Part shown: positions 45,770-57,279 of the stretch, in pieces | Layout of the letters: every line of letters starts with the position of its first letter | Numbering within the stretch: the first letter of the stretch is position 1 | NCBI RefSeq assembly: GCF_003573695.1 | Contig: NC_039362.1 | Location: 3,322,929 to 3,386,928 of the forward strand | Direction of reading: 5' to 3' | DNA from: Papaver somniferum | Taxonomy: Eukaryota; Streptophyta; Magnoliopsida; Ranunculales; Papaveraceae | DNA length: 64,000 nt | Position numbers and translations under genes: made by a program | Notes under the pieces: generated by a model | The model's database searches: none | What the model was told of the DNA's origin: nothing | Seen by the model: only the letters and a program-made list of their open reading frames with translations

Positions 45770-46540
45770 TAAAGAACCAAATGTAGCAACAACCTTACAA
45801 CCAACAGAAACTAGAGAATAACAAGGTGTAGCTCCACCATATCAAACTTATCCAAACAAATCAAGTGCATATGTAGTGTGAGATTGAAAGGGATCATTTG
45901 CATTTCTCTTTACTTCCAGAATTAAGAAATAATGAATATCACCCAAATCCTTGAGAAGAAAGTTTTGTTGAAGAAGCTCACTGCAATAAGACTCTGGAAA
46001 TCCAGTAATAAGAATATCATCCACGTAAATGAGGATGATAGTCATATAACCATGCTTCTGAACAAATAAAGATGAGTCAGCAGTGGAGAGCTTGAAATCA
46101 AATGAAAGTAAGACATTCATTAACTTTTCATACCAAGCTTTTTGAGCTTGTTTTGATCCATGAAGAGATTTATGAAGTCTGCAAATATAAGTTGGCAGTT
46201 TGGATCAACAAAACTTGGAGGTTTTGCACCATGTATACTTCCTCTACCAAATCACCATGTAGGAATGCATTACTCACGTCTAGTTGAGAGTTTAGACCAG
46301 TTGAAATTGACAGCTAAAGCAAGAATAATTTTTGCAGTTGTGGGTTTAGCAACATGAATAAATGTCTCAAAGTAATATCCAACCCTTCTTGTTGATAAAA
46401 TGCTTTAGCTACAAGCCTTGACTTATACTTATCAACTGACCCGTCTGGATTTTGTTTAATCATGAAAATCCATGCACAACCATCTACATTTTGTGAAAGA
46501 TGAGGTGGAACTTTGGAACAAGTATCTTAGAGTCATCAGC
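45770..46540 (-). pseudogene. Copia-type reverse transcriptase (RVT_2) fragment
   Basis: Minus-strand segments follow RVT_2 order but in changing frames. CAWIFMIKQNPDGSVDKYKS and RLVAKAFYQQEGLDIT lie near 46480-46380; ILALAVNFNW near 46330-46290; then AFLHG-like and KSLHGSKQAQKAWYEKLM-like remnants. An open stretch 46120-45848 carries ADSSLFVQKHGYMTIILIYV and the catalytic YVDDILITG, followed by LLKDLGDIHYFL. No gag, integrase or LTRs nearby, so it is an old fragment. Confidence 0.8.
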
Positions 46541-47170
46541 CGTAATGTGATTATTGGTACCAGAAACTTCATTATTTGTAAATAGGGAGAACAAGATTTT
46601 TCCAAGTGAAAAAGTTATTTTCAGTTAATTTCAAAGAAACAAAATTGTTTAACTGATTAAGAAGGACTTTTGTAATGGAATTGGAAGATTTTCCATTGAA
46701 GACGAAGCGAATTCACGAATCATAAACAAATAAAGAAATCGACGGAAGAATTAAGATCTAGAAACCTGAGACAGGGAGAGAATCTTTCAGTACGATACCA
46801 TAGTAGACTTGAACGAAATGGAATTCGTTAATGCAAAAAGATTGAATTACAGTAGTACATTAGGGTACGTCTAAGACAGTTACACAAAGTAAATGAGATA
46901 AAAACATTTATATCTAATAGAAAGTGAGGCAGCAAAACCAATCCTGCATTTGCACAATCAACCAATAGAATAACTATATCGGTAAACATCAAGACAGTGA
47001 GATATGGTGTAAAGAGAGTGGAACAGTGATTAACTGTTATTAACTAATGTCTAATTTTGTTCCAGAGAGTATAAGCATACAAGGTGTTACCATGATGCCC
47101 CATACATAACATATATAGAATGATCTTCATAATTGTGTCACTTGGTAAAATCTTGAAACAGAGGCATCTT
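46541..47170. other. Intergenic, nothing recognised
   Basis: AT-rich sequence between the copia fragment and the 3' side of RING-H2 gene 2. 47170-47299 is homologous to 26370-26496 and is the shared 3' flank of the RING-H2 genes. Confidence 0.4.
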
Positions 47171-47299
47171 CAGGTATATAAGGAGTACTAATTTGTTTCC
47201 TAGTTTATTTACATACACGAATACAAAATTTTCACATTATCCTCTACGAAATTTGACTTCATCTACGTATAGGAAGAAAATATCAAACCAACCCTGCGG

Positions 47300-47812
47300 T
47301 TATCGGTTAATATTTCTTGCAGGTGATGGCATCAGATTTGCCAGAGGAGTCGTCTGGGGTGTAGGAAGTGGAGATGCTCGACAAATAGGACAAGTAGGAT
47401 GTTGTAGCAACCACGGATCGACACACTTCTGATGGAAAAGATGCCCACAGTCTGGAAGCAACCGAGTTATGTCACTGCTGATATAATCAGATAAGCAAAT
47501 TGAACAACACGAGACGTCAGCGGTGGTACTTGGCTTGGTTTGGAGTTTAGCTTCTGAATATAGGAATTTTGGGTAGCTCTCAAGGGTCGCTTCATCTAGA
47601 CCTGTTTCAATATCACCTTCGGGATGATTATGATCATCATCATCACTTGTGCCGTTGTTTTGTCGAGGCGGGTTGCGGGTGCAGTAAAATGAAAAAACGA
47701 CAATGGTAACAATAAGCATGATAATTCCAGAGGATATCCCAATGAAATATCTGTATCCGCTGACATTATGACCGAGAGGATATCCATCGGGATTAGAGTC
47801 TACAACATTCAT
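47300..47812 (-). CDS. ATL-type RING-H2 E3 ubiquitin ligase, gene 2
   Basis: Intronless 170-codon frame, ATG at 47812. Membrane segment at residues ~22-44, GLD-type motif at 71-80, RING-H2 C103-x2-C106-x15-C122-x-H124-x2-H127-x2-C130-x10-C141-x2-C144 with all ligands and DPWLLQHPTCPIC. It aligns end to end with gene 1 (26497-27006): same length, same intronless structure and many shared blocks (GYR.FIGI, IMLIVTIVV, HPTCP.CRASPLPTPQ.TP). Substitutions are concentrated in the N-terminal tail and linker, and the RING is conserved, which suggests both are under selection. Role as for gene 1; substrate unknown. The upstream region is homologous but the TATA box of gene 1 is not evident. Confidence 0.93.
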   Translation of the reverse strand: MNVVDSNPDGYPLGHNVSGYRYFIGISSGIIMLIVTIVVFSFYCTRNPPRQNNGTSDDDDHNHPEGDIETGLDEATLESYPKFLYSEAKLQTKPSTTADVSCCSICLSDYISSDITRLLPDCGHLFHQKCVDPWLLQHPTCPICRASPLPTPQTTPLANLMPSPARNINR

Positions 47813-48250
47813 AATTGAATCGAAAGCTTAGAGAGGTTTAGGGTGATGAAATAAGAAAGAAAACAAATAATTCGACTTGGGAAGCAAGAGAGATACTTGC
47901 CTACTCTACTGGTTGAAGTAGAAATCTAATATCTTGAGCATGATTTGATCATGGCAGAGCTCATCATTTGAAGAAATTAGGAGGAAAGTGAGTATATAGA
48001 TATTATTCAAACGAAACAGTAGTTGACCCTTACCCCAAAAACATTATAATAATTGTCTAGACAGGGAGATAAGTATGTTAGACTTGGCCACCTTTATCAT
48101 TTTTGAATATGTTCAATTCCATAACAGTAGACTTTGAGAATATAGAATGTCAATATTCATTAGGTAAAAGATTAATCCATTAATTAATGATCACAACTCG
48201 CAATCAAGGTACCCACGACTAAACAACACACAAGAACGAAATACAATTTG
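47813..48250 (-). promoter_or_regulatory. Upstream region of RING-H2 gene 2, conserved with gene 1
   Basis: Words shared with 27007-27450: ATCTTGAGCAT, TTGATCAT, GCAGAGCTCAT, ATATTATTCAAA, AACAGTAGTTGAC, TTGAGAATATAGAAT, CAAGGTACC, ACACAC. This shows the duplication included at least 0.4 kb of promoter. Confidence 0.6.
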
Positions 48251-48784
48251 CAAGGGATTACATTAATTAAAAAAAATAATCTGTCTAGAGCTGCAACTTG
48301 CTCATGGGGACATGATGAGCACGCACAGCCGCCAGCAAACAGTTCAAAGATGTTCTTGTACGTTCTTCCACCACATTCCCATATAAAGCGAGTTTCCAAT
48401 ATACAATCCATTTGTTTTCTATTGTTGCCCCGGCTGCTGATTTAAAGAAAGAAAAGAAAATGTAAACACTTAAAAGAACGAGAAATATAACAACCAAAAA
48501 TAAGTCGGAAGCGCAAATCGAGACAGTATTTTTAGAAACAAAGTGTCAGTCAGATGTGCCTTTTTATTCTTCTTCTTCCACAGCCTACTGATTCCAGAGA
48601 CAGCAAATTGTAGAGAGATCGGTGAGAAGAAACACTGGAGAGATTTGATGGTGGTGCATATTTTGGATGGGATGAGTAATGTTATATAGAGAATGAAGAG
48701 GTGATAAGCATGACTTACCTATAAACAAAAAAAAGATACATCATGCAAAGAGATGATCGGGGTGGTACATGTAAAAAATAAATA
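48251..48784. other. No gene recognised
   Basis: Short minus-strand frames (48184-48411, 48285-48497) are not convincing proteins. Confidence 0.35.
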
Positions 48785-48857
48785 TGGAGATGCGGGGTAT
48801 CGAACCCCGTACCTCTCGCATGCAAAGCGAGCGCTCTACCATGTGAGCTACATCCCC
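48785..48857 (-). tRNA. tRNA-Ala (anticodon UGC)
   Basis: Minus-strand 73-nt cloverleaf: acceptor GGGGATG/CATCTCC with one G-T pair, D arm GCTC...GAGC, anticodon arm CTCGC-TTTGCAT-GCGAG with anticodon TGC (48824-48822), T arm CGGGG-TTCGATA-CCCCG, discriminator A. No intron. Internal promoter boxes A (TAGCTCACATGG) and B (GGTTCGATACC) are intact, so it is likely functional. It is a nuclear-type tRNA. It decodes GCA, and other GCN alanine codons by wobble. Confidence 0.96.
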
Positions 48858-49374
48858 GATGTGTTCCATCACAGCATAAATTACATAACTACAAACAGAA
48901 ATGAAGACACTATAGACTTGGCCAGCTTCTTCGCCCCTGGCCTCAAGCTGTTTAGCCGTAATTTTCTGTCTGCTTTGGCATCAGTATTGCCATTTGTTCT
49001 AAACTGAAAATCATTAGTAAGCGGATCCGCTGATTTGGGATTTTCACGGATTCAACAAAGCCGAATGGTGAGAAAGACGTACGCCCACTAAAGAATGCAA
49101 GAAAAAACACCCAAATCAAATTTTCACATAAACCTCCTTTTGGTAAAGGCTCTTCTTTCTTGTATTCACTTGTGTTTCAAAAACAGAGAAGCCTCTCCAT
49201 TACAGTTTTCAAAGAACATCTAGAATCGAATACAAAAAGATGCTGAAAGTCTTTACCTCCTGGCCTATTTATTTCTTCTGTTTCAGTCCTATTTATTGAG
49301 AGGCAATATTACCCTATCTTCTTGTGAACGGCAGAGGGTAAAAGATAAGTTTTAAAAGTCTTATAGGATACAAA
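48858..49374. other. No gene recognised
   Basis: Sequence without conserved reading frames. Confidence 0.4.
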
Positions 49375-49565
49375 TTTGCTTCTGATTTCTGCTTCTCCAG
49401 AAGTAGAAGTCAGAAGCAGAAGTCAGAAGCAAAAATATTTTGCTTTTCATAAAAAGTCATTCTGAAATTGTTTACCCAAACTAATTTATGACCTTTTTGC
49501 TTCCAGAAATAAAAAAACAACTTTTAGATGTGTATCCAAACGCGCTATTACCGCTTCCCCAAAAA
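49375..49565 (-). repeat. MITE-like dispersed repeat, copy 2
   Basis: Reverse-complement match to 26045-26200. Contains an internal self-complementary stretch (TTCTGCTTCTCCAGAAGTAG, then CAGAAGCAGAAG repeats) able to fold as a hairpin. Confidence 0.5.
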
Positions 49566-49699
49566 TATTAGTTTCCCTACCAATGAATCGATTTACGGGG
49601 AGTTTTTTTTTTCATTTTTTTTTGCGGTGCAAAAGGATAAATTTGTTGATTAACTAGCTCTGTGAGAGCAAGATTCGAAGACAATTGAGACCTTTTAAC

Positions 49700-50092
49700 A
49701 CTAGGTGCAGTGGCGAACCCAGAAATTTATTTCACTAAGGACAAAGCATTAACGAAAATGCGGCCGGAGGAAAATTTTAGACTTTCTATAAGTTTCACCG
49801 ATTCTATAAGGAAACTCACAATTATCCACCCGATTCCTTATATAATTATAGTTATGTATCTCAAAACTAAAATCTATTCATATAGCGATGCAAATCACAA
49901 AGCTATCCATACCAAAGAATTACCAGTTTAGAACCCCATATTAGTACATAAACATAAGTCGTCAAGTACTTACATATGAGGAGGGATTCCCTCATACTTT
50001 TGTTATCACACTATCTCACACGGTGGACGTCATTTTGCGAATAGAAACTAAATCGTAATGGATTTGAAGCTAATATTTTCGGGATATGTTAC
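49700..50092. other. Possible transposon end, otherwise unassigned
   Basis: GTGCAGTGGCGAACCCAGAAA at 49707 resembles the GTGGCGGAGCCAGAA start seen on several plant DNA transposons. No matching end was found, and Element 2 interrupts the sequence at 50093. Confidence 0.25.
50088..50092 (+). repeat. Target site duplication of Element 2 (GTTAC), left
   Basis: GTTAC precedes the 5' LTR and recurs at 61436-61440. Confidence 0.92.
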
Positions 50093-52022
50093 TGATGAGT
50101 GCCAAATATTGTATATATTTACCCCTTTTTGTTGGCATTTAACTCATCTTTTGCGCATTAATTCTACATTTTATCCCATATCCTGTGTTTTCATTGCTTT
50201 CAAAAATAAATATTTTTCTTACTTAATTTTGCATTTTTAGGCAATAAATAAAGTCTGGATGAATTGCGGAGCGGAATAGAGCATAAAAGTAGTGAAAAGC
50301 CGGGAGGAATTACGCAAGGAAGCCGCGAAGAATGTTGTGCACAAGACCAAGAGGGTAGAAATGGGCTCAAGAAGGAAGAATTGCTCTCAAAGAAGTTATG
50401 GGCCTGACATACCTAAGGCCCAAAACCCTTTCTCAAACCCATTTCCACTACCCAAGCCCGTATCGGATTTCAGCCGTCAGATCGAAGCATCTCAGCATCC
50501 TACGGTCGCTCCATCATCGCACATCAAACTCCGAAGCTCCCGCTGAACATCGCAACGCCCATCTCCATCTTGGGCCGTCCTTTTCGTTGCATTCCTCCAT
50601 CCGACGGTCGCTACCCGCAGCTTCACATCTTATCGTTGGATCTACCTACCATTGTCACATCCTACGGACCAGATCGCGAAACTTCATCCCTCGCTGTAAC
50701 CGCTACACACCACAGTACCAAACACCCTATCTACCTACCAAACGCCCCCTTCTTCCCAAATCATCGACCACTCTCTGCCACCCCCATTTCCAGAACCACC
50801 ACCACCTGCTCTACCCTGCCACCATCTTCCCCGACCATCTCAGTTCACCTCGAGCTGCTCCTCACCATCTCCCAACACCACAGAGACCCATACCCACCAT
50901 TACCTTCCCCCTAGCCTAGAATTCTTATCAAACTCATATCTCTGCATCCTAGGTATGAAGTTGATAAGAAATCTCGAGCTAGGGTCTCAATTGGAGCGAC
51001 AGGGAAGCAGAGAAGGCATCGTACAAGCATGGGTTGGAGCTATTTTGGTCAGTATGTAGGGTAATTTTCATTAATTTTAAAAACCCTAATTTTCAAATTT
51101 GGGGATTATCCCAATTAGGGTTTGTAGAATTAGAATTTCCCTGTAAAAACTATAAATGCATAGGATGTGTGTGGTAGAAAAGCTCTCTGGCTAGCCAGGA
51201 ACATTTTATTACATTAATTCTCAATTTTCATTTTGGCAACAGTGTGTGTGTGAAATTGTTTATCAGTTGAATTTTTTTTGTTGGAAGTTATGTTGGCATT
51301 ACATTTGTATGCTGTTAGTAACATGTTAGCCATGAGCTAAGTCACATTAGCTAAGGGTTAGATGAAGCCTTAGTGCACAGTTGGGTGGTGGAGTGTAGGT
51401 TGCAATTCTTGTAGAATGAATTGATTGAGAAATGGGGGGAGATTAGTGCTCAACTGTGCTTGTGATTGACTGTTCTGTTAAAAGACAGTTAATGCTAGGA
51501 GTGAATCAGTTGAGCAAGCTGACCATCCTTCCATTCCATGTTTGTATGCCATGGAACTTAGGCAAGCTTGAATTATCACTTAGCTCCATTAGGGATAGGA
51601 ATTTAACCTAGAACTACACTATCTGACTAGGTCATTAGGTGGATTCAGAGCTTAGTTTATCCCACAATCTCATTTTACAGTCACTTTCTGTAACTCTTTC
51701 TCTATTTTGTTTACTGCCCTCTTAAGTGTTTGTTCACTATTGGTTTATTTTGTGCAACTCCTAGTCTGCTGTGCACTGTATGTAGTGCACTGCTCTCCTC
51801 TGCCCTTAGCTTATAGCTTTGGTTATTTCATTGCCATCTTAGTTTCATTTCTACTGTGACTCATTGAACTGCCATCTTTGTCTTGCATCCACTGCCTAGT
51901 TTAGCCAACTTCAATCACAACCTCCTAATCCCTGTGGAACTGACCCTTCTTACCCACTAGCTACATCTTATCCCTGTATACTTGCAGGCAAGTTGTGAGC
52001 AGTCATTTTTCTCTTCACACCA
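50093..52022 (+). repeat. Element 2 5' LTR
   Basis: 1930 bp, TGATGAGTGCC...CACACCA. TATAAAT at 51151-51157. The first ~0.95 kb is homologous to the Element 1 LTR; the rest is not. Confidence 0.95.
51151..51157 (+). promoter_or_regulatory. TATA box of Element 2 LTR
   Basis: ACTATAAATGCATAGG about 1.06 kb into the LTR; 3' LTR copy at 60563-60569. Confidence 0.65.
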
Positions 52023-52028
52023 AGTTTT

Positions 52029-52046
52029 TGGCGCCGCTGCCGGGGA
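52029..52046 (+). other. Primer-binding site of Element 2 (tRNA-Asp type)
   Basis: TGGCGCCGCTGCCGGGGA, identical to Element 1, 6 bases after the LTR. Confidence 0.8.
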
Positions 52047-52129
52047 TTTGGCTGTGCTGTTTTTGAAGTTCACTTAACCCTGCTATTCTTGCATCTTGCC
52101 TTCTCTTGTTATTGAGCTGATTCTATTGA

Positions 52130-52350
52130 TTCTACTGTTGTTGTTCTATCTTCCTGCCTTGCTTCCCTTGCTGCTGCAGCTCACCTGTTGCTGGTGCCTT
52201 CTCTGCTGCCAAGCTCTGCTGTTGCTGCCAAGGTGCTGCCAAGGCTGCTGCTGCTGTTGTTGTGCTGTTGTTGCTGCTGCTGCTGGGCTGCCAAGGTTGC
52301 TGCTGCTGCCAAGTGAAGTGAAGCTGGGCTGCCAACTGAAGTGAAGCTGC
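52130..52350 (+). repeat. CTG-rich tract in Element 2 leader
   Basis: GCTGCTGCTGTTGTTG-type triplets with GCCAAG interspersed. Comparable in composition to the Element 1 LTR tract but located after the PBS. The rest of the leader (52350-53130) is non-coding with many TGGGCTT words and T-rich runs. Confidence 0.75.
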
Positions 52351-53130
52351 TGGGCTCTGCCAACTTCTGGTGGGCTTGTACTTAACTCAAGTGGGCTTGC
52401 ACTTTCTGAATTGGGCTTCGCCATCTTCTGCTGCTGGGCCTGCCTCCTTTTGTTACTGGGTTCTGGTCTCTTGTTACTGAGCTGAACCCAACTCAACTGG
52501 GCTTCCACTGGTTCTGCCTTCTGCTGGGCTTGTGAGGGAGCTGTGTAGGACGATCCTAAAGCCCAACTGGGCTGTGCAACTAAAAGGGAACAAAAGCCTA
52601 ACTAGGCTTCCCTCCTTAACCAAGTAAGCCTAAAACCATGAGTAACCCACTTGGGCCTCATTAAATATTCAATTTGGGTTGTAATAATTAATTTATTTAT
52701 TTTTATTTTTTTTATTTGGGATTGTAATAATTATTTTCATTTTTATTTTTTTTTGTTTTTCTTTTCTTTTATTTTCTTTTATTTTTCTTTATGGGCTTGT
52801 AATTATTATATTGTTTTTATTTTCTTTTATGGGTTGTGCTAATTATGCTAGGTTTAGTTCAAAAACTCTTCCAAACCCAATTTTAACCAAAAACAAAATC
52901 CCTATTTAAAACCAAAATTCCACTCCTTAAAACCAAATTCCACTTAACCCTTTCAAAACCAAATCCTTATGGGCCCTGTTTTCTTCCTTATCTGTGGGCT
53001 TGTTATTTCATGAGTGGGATATGATTGTAACCTTTAGAGACCAATCAAATAGACTAGTTAGAGTAAATCAATAGACCCAATTGACATACCCACAACTTCT
53101 GAGGAAAACACACCGGACCAATCTGAAACA

Positions 53131-54450
53131 ATGGGAGAACCCCGTACCCTCAAGGATTATATGTACCCAACTAGAGCCAGTCAACCTTCTTGTATTGTGC
53201 TACCCGAGGCTAATGGCCATTATGAGCTGAAATCAAGCACAATACAGATGCCCTATTTTTAGAGGTGTTGAGAATGAAAACCCTTACCACCACGTGAGAG
53301 AATTCGAGGAAATTTGTGGAACTCTGCGTTTCACTCAAATGTCCGACGAAACCCTAAAGTTAAGGCTCTTTCCTTTCTCCCTGAAAGATAAGGCAAAGGC
53401 CTGGCTGTATGCTTTACAGCCTCAATCCATCATGACATGGGATGACCTCATAAAGGAGTTTTTCAAAAAGTTTTTCCCGAATCACAAGACTGCGACAATT
53501 CGTCAAAGTCTGAATAGCTTTGTGCAATTAGAGGTGAGACCTTAGCTAGATACCTGGAGAGATTCAATGAATTATTGCTCCAATGTCCCCATCATGGTTT
53601 TGAAAAATGGAGACTTGTGCAAATTTTGTATGAAGGTCTAGATGTGTCCACCCGAACAACGGTTGAGTCAATGTGTAATGGTCTATTCGTAGACAAAACT
53701 GCTGAGCGTCTTGGGACTTCTTGATTGAAGTAGCTGAAAAGACGCAACAGTGGGAATCCATCCGTGAACCCAGAAAGACTACTTCCGAAGCTAGGCTTTT
53801 AGGATTGAAGCGGATTTGAGGGAAGAGCAAACATGGCATCAATAGTTAGGAGATTAGAAGAGTTAGAACTACATAAAAATTCAAAACCTTCCACCACTAC
53901 TCTCCGAGAACATGTCGTCGTTGTGCGCTTGTAACGATCCCAACCATCAATTCCAAAATTGTCCCGATTTGCTTGCAGTCCAGGAATCTAGGCTTGAACA
54001 GGCACATGCCATGTTTCAAAAACAAGAGCATAACCCCTATTCACAGACCTACAATCCAGGATGGAGAAACCACCCTAACTTTTCATGGTCCAAAGGACCC
54101 ACTCAGGGAGGACCATCTCAACCCAATCAGAGCTATCAAAACAATCAGGGATATCAGAACAATCAAGGTTATCAACATCCTAGGAACCCTCAACAACAAT
54201 CAAACTCTCAACAATCATATCCTCAACACAATACCGACAAGAGATTATCCCCTAGAGGAGATGTTCCAGATCTGATGCAAAGTCAGAAAAATCTAGATCA
54301 AAAGATGGATCAAATGTGTGAGAGAGAAAAGGGTAAACTTCCTAGCCAACCCCAACAAAATCCAAAGAGGATATTTCAAACAGGCACAACATCCTGCACT
54401 GAAACCACCCGATCAAGTCCATGCCATTACCACCCTCCGAAGTGGTAAAT
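53131..54450 (+). pseudogene. Element 2 gag, multiple frameshifts
   Basis: ATG at 53131. Capsid segment: ENPYHHVREFEEICGTL, SDETLKLRLFPFSLKDKA, WLYALQPQSIMTWDDLIKEF, then ERFNELLLQCPHHGFEKW and SMCNGLFVDKT. Frame breaks occur near 53255 (stop TAG), 53530, 53710 and 53815. A later open piece (53912-54448) has a knuckle-like CACNDPNHQFQNC (one residue shorter than C-x2-C) and a Gln/Asn-rich tail. Co-linear with Element 1 gag. It cannot make an intact capsid. Confidence 0.85.
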
Positions 54451-54463
54451 CATCGAGAACAAC

Positions 54464-55531
54464 GTGGGCGAACCTAATGAATCTGATACAAATTCCACGC
54501 TGTCTCCACAACCCCAGAAAACCAAAGAATCTGAGCAAGTTGGAAAGCCTGACAATTCTACTGCTGTGAATGTCCCTTTGCCAACTCATTCTCCTGTTGC
54601 CCCATTTCCTCAAAGATTGATCTATCAACAGAAAAGTACCCATTATAATGAGATGTTAGATCTGTTCAAGAGAGTCAACATCAACATTCCTTTTCTTGAA
54701 GCAATTAGGCAAATCCCTGCTTATGCTAAATTCCTCAAAGACTTGTGCACTCAAAAGCGCAAGCTCAATGTGCAAAAACGTGCTTTCTTAGCTGAGCAGG
54801 TGAGTTCCATCATTCTGAACAAAACTCCACCCAAGTTTAGGGATCCAGGATGTCCAACAATTTCTTGCACTATAGGAGAACACACGGTCAATAAAGCGTT
54901 ATTAGACCTAGGTGCAAGTGTTAACCTACTGCCATATTCTGTTTATGAGCAGTTAGGTCTTGGGGAGTTGAAGCCAACATCTATCACTCTACAACTGGCA
55001 GACCGATCTGTCAAGATTCCTCGTGGAGTGGTCGAAGACGTTTTGATCAAGGTTGACAAATTCTATTTTCCCGTAGACTTCATTGTCTTAGACACTCAAC
55101 CTGTACAAAACCCAGACTGTCACATTCCTGTCATCTTAGGACGTCCTTTCTTGGCTACGTCCAACGCGATCATTAATTGTCGTAATGGAGTGTTGAAACT
55201 GTCTTTTGGCAACATGACGGTAGAATTGAATGTGTTCGATATTAGTCAACAACCTGTGAATCTTGATGATGATGATGTGCATGAAGTTAATATGATTGAA
55301 GGATTAATACAAGATTCGTTGACTAACATTCTATCCGTCGACCCCTTTCAAGCATGTATGGAGAACTTTAACTCAGATTCCTATGATGATGCATACTGTA
55401 GTGACGTCCTATCTCTGCTCGAATCTGTACCTCAAATGGACGTCACTGAAGGAAATATGAAGTGGAACCACCCTTACTCTCTGATTCCAAGCTCATTCCA
55501 TCCATTGTTGAGCCACCCAAGCTTGAATTGA
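54464..55531 (+). CDS. Element 2 protease region, intact open segment
   Basis: 355 codons open. A Gln/Pro-rich linker precedes conserved Athila-type blocks: NINIPFLEAIRQIPAYAKFL and KDLCTQKRKLN. The protease follows, with ALLDLGASVNLLPYSVYEQL (active Asp in a DLGA context, usual for this lineage) and the flap/end motif IPVILGRPFLATSNAIINC. Acidic tail to the stop at 55529-55531. It would process the polyprotein; upstream gag and downstream RT are out of frame. Confidence 0.85.
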   Translation: MGEPNESDTNSTLSPQPQKTKESEQVGKPDNSTAVNVPLPTHSPVAPFPQRLIYQQKSTHYNEMLDLFKRVNINIPFLEAIRQIPAYAKFLKDLCTQKRKLNVQKRAFLAEQVSSIILNKTPPKFRDPGCPTISCTIGEHTVNKALLDLGASVNLLPYSVYEQLGLGELKPTSITLQLADRSVKIPRGVVEDVLIKVDKFYFPVDFIVLDTQPVQNPDCHIPVILGRPFLATSNAIINCRNGVLKLSFGNMTVELNVFDISQQPVNLDDDDVHEVNMIEGLIQDSLTNILSVDPFQACMENFNSDSYDDAYCSDVLSLLESVPQMDVTEGNMKWNHPYSLIPSSFHPLLSHPSLN

Positions 55532-55614
55532 AAACATTGCCTAGTACGTTGAAGTACGCATTCCTAGGTTCTTCTGATACTTACCTGTCATTATTTCATC
55601 ATGTTTAGACACGG

Positions 55615-56580
55615 AACAGGAAAGTAAGCTTTTAGAAGTACTTAAGGAACACAAAGAGGCCTTAGGATGGACCATCTCAGATCTCAAAGGAATTAGTCCC
55701 ACCATTTGCATGCACCACATTAACCTGAAGAGAATGCCAAACCATCTAGGGAAATGCAAAGGAGACTTAATCCTAACATGAGAGATGTAGTCAAAGGAGA
55801 GATCCTGAAACTACTTGATGCGGGTATCATATACCCAATTCCCGATAGCAAATGGGTTAGTCCCATTCAAGTTGTGCCTAAGAAGTCAGGCATTACTGTG
55901 TTCAGAACGACAAGAATGAATTAGTCCCTACTCGTACAACCACAGGATGGCGAGTATGCATCGACTACAGGAAGTTGAACACAGTAACAAGGAAGGATCA
56001 CTTCCCGCTCCCTTTCATTGACCAAATGCTAGAACGTGTGTCTGGACACAGTCACTACTGTTTTCTAGATGGCTTTTCCGGTTATAACCAAATCACATTG
56101 CTCCAGAAGATCAGGAAAAAACTACATTCACGTGTCCATTTGGGACGTTTGCTTATAGACGTATGCCCTTCGGGTTGTGTAATGCACCTGCTACTTTTCA
56201 GCGTTGCATGATGAGCATTTTTTCTGACATGATAGATAGTTTTCTCGAGATCTTTATGGATGATTTCTCTGTTTTTGGTTCCTCGTTTGACGAATGTTTG
56301 AAGCATCTTGCCCTCGTGATATCCAGATGTAAAGAAAAGAACCTTGTTCTAAATTGGGAAAAATGCCATTTTATGGTGAATTCAGGAATAGTTCTAGGAC
56401 ACATCATCTCAGAAAAGGAATTGAAGTGGATAAAGCTAAAGTTGACCTCATTCAACATCTACCACAACCTTGCTCTGTGAAGGAGATCAGATCATTTCTA
56501 GGTCATGCTGGTTTTTACCGGCGATTCATCAAAGATTTCAGCAAAATCTCCAGACCTCTGTGCAGTCTTCTCTCCAAAGA
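55615..56580 (+). pseudogene. Element 2 reverse transcriptase, frameshifted
   Basis: Fragments in order: LKEHKEALGWTISDLKGISP; LLDAGIIYPIPDSKWVSPIQ; WRVCIDYRKLNTVTRKDHFP; MPFGLCNAPATFQRCMM; catalytic FMDDFSVFG (about 56253-56279); [19 protein letters not shown]. Frame changes near 55545, 55735, 55905, 56100, 56150 and 56410. Sequence pattern is clearly Athila/Tat-like RT. Confidence 0.9.
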
Positions 56581-57196
56581 TGTTGCCTTCAATTTCGATG
56601 CTGCTTGTGTGAAGGCATGGGAGGAATTAAAAACCCTTCTCACCACCGCTCCTATAGTCCGACCACCCGATTGGAAGCTTCCGTTCGAACTTATGTGTGA
56701 TGCCTCTGATTATGCTGTTGGTGCTGTTTTAGGACAGCGAGTTGATAGACTACCATATGTGATATACTATGCTAGCAAAACCCTTAATGATGCCCAACTC
56801 AATTATTCAACTACCGAGAAGGAATTGCTTGCCGTCGTTTTCGCATTAGACAAGTTTAGATCTTATCTGATAGGGTCTAAGATCATCATATACACAGACC
56901 ATGCGGCTTTGAAGTATCTTCTTTCCAAGAAGGATGCTAAAGCTCGCCTTATTCGATGGATACTCTTATTACAGGAATTCGATCTCGAAATCCGTGATAA
57001 GAAAGGTTGTGAGAATGTGGTTGCTGATCATTTGTCTAGATTAACTTTAGAGTCTATTGATGAATGTGAGCTGATTAGAGAATCATTCCCAGATGAACAG
57101 CTGATGTCTATCTCAGACCTTCCTTGGTTTGCTGATATTGTTAACTACCTCGCTGCAGGTAGGATGCCCTCACGTTGGTCGAGACAAGACCGCTAA
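56581..57196 (+). pseudogene. Element 2 RNase H
   Basis: [60 protein letters not shown] and VADHLSRL follow one open frame with the catalytic D, E and D residues present. The frame ends at the stop near 57196, before integrase. Confidence 0.88.
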
Positions 57197-57279
57197 ATTT
57201 GGGCTGAAGTTAAACATTTCCTTTGGGATGACCCATATTTGTTTAAGTACTGCCGACCAAATCATTAGGAGATGTGTCC

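Noticed and set aside
48184..48497. Short minus-strand frames near the tRNA as genes
   Set aside because: Two overlapping frames, no domain, and the region resembles flank of the RING-H2 duplication.
49707..50092. Full DNA transposon beginning GTGGCGAACCCAG
   Set aside because: Only one end resembles known transposon ends; no inverted partner or TSD found on either side of Element 2.
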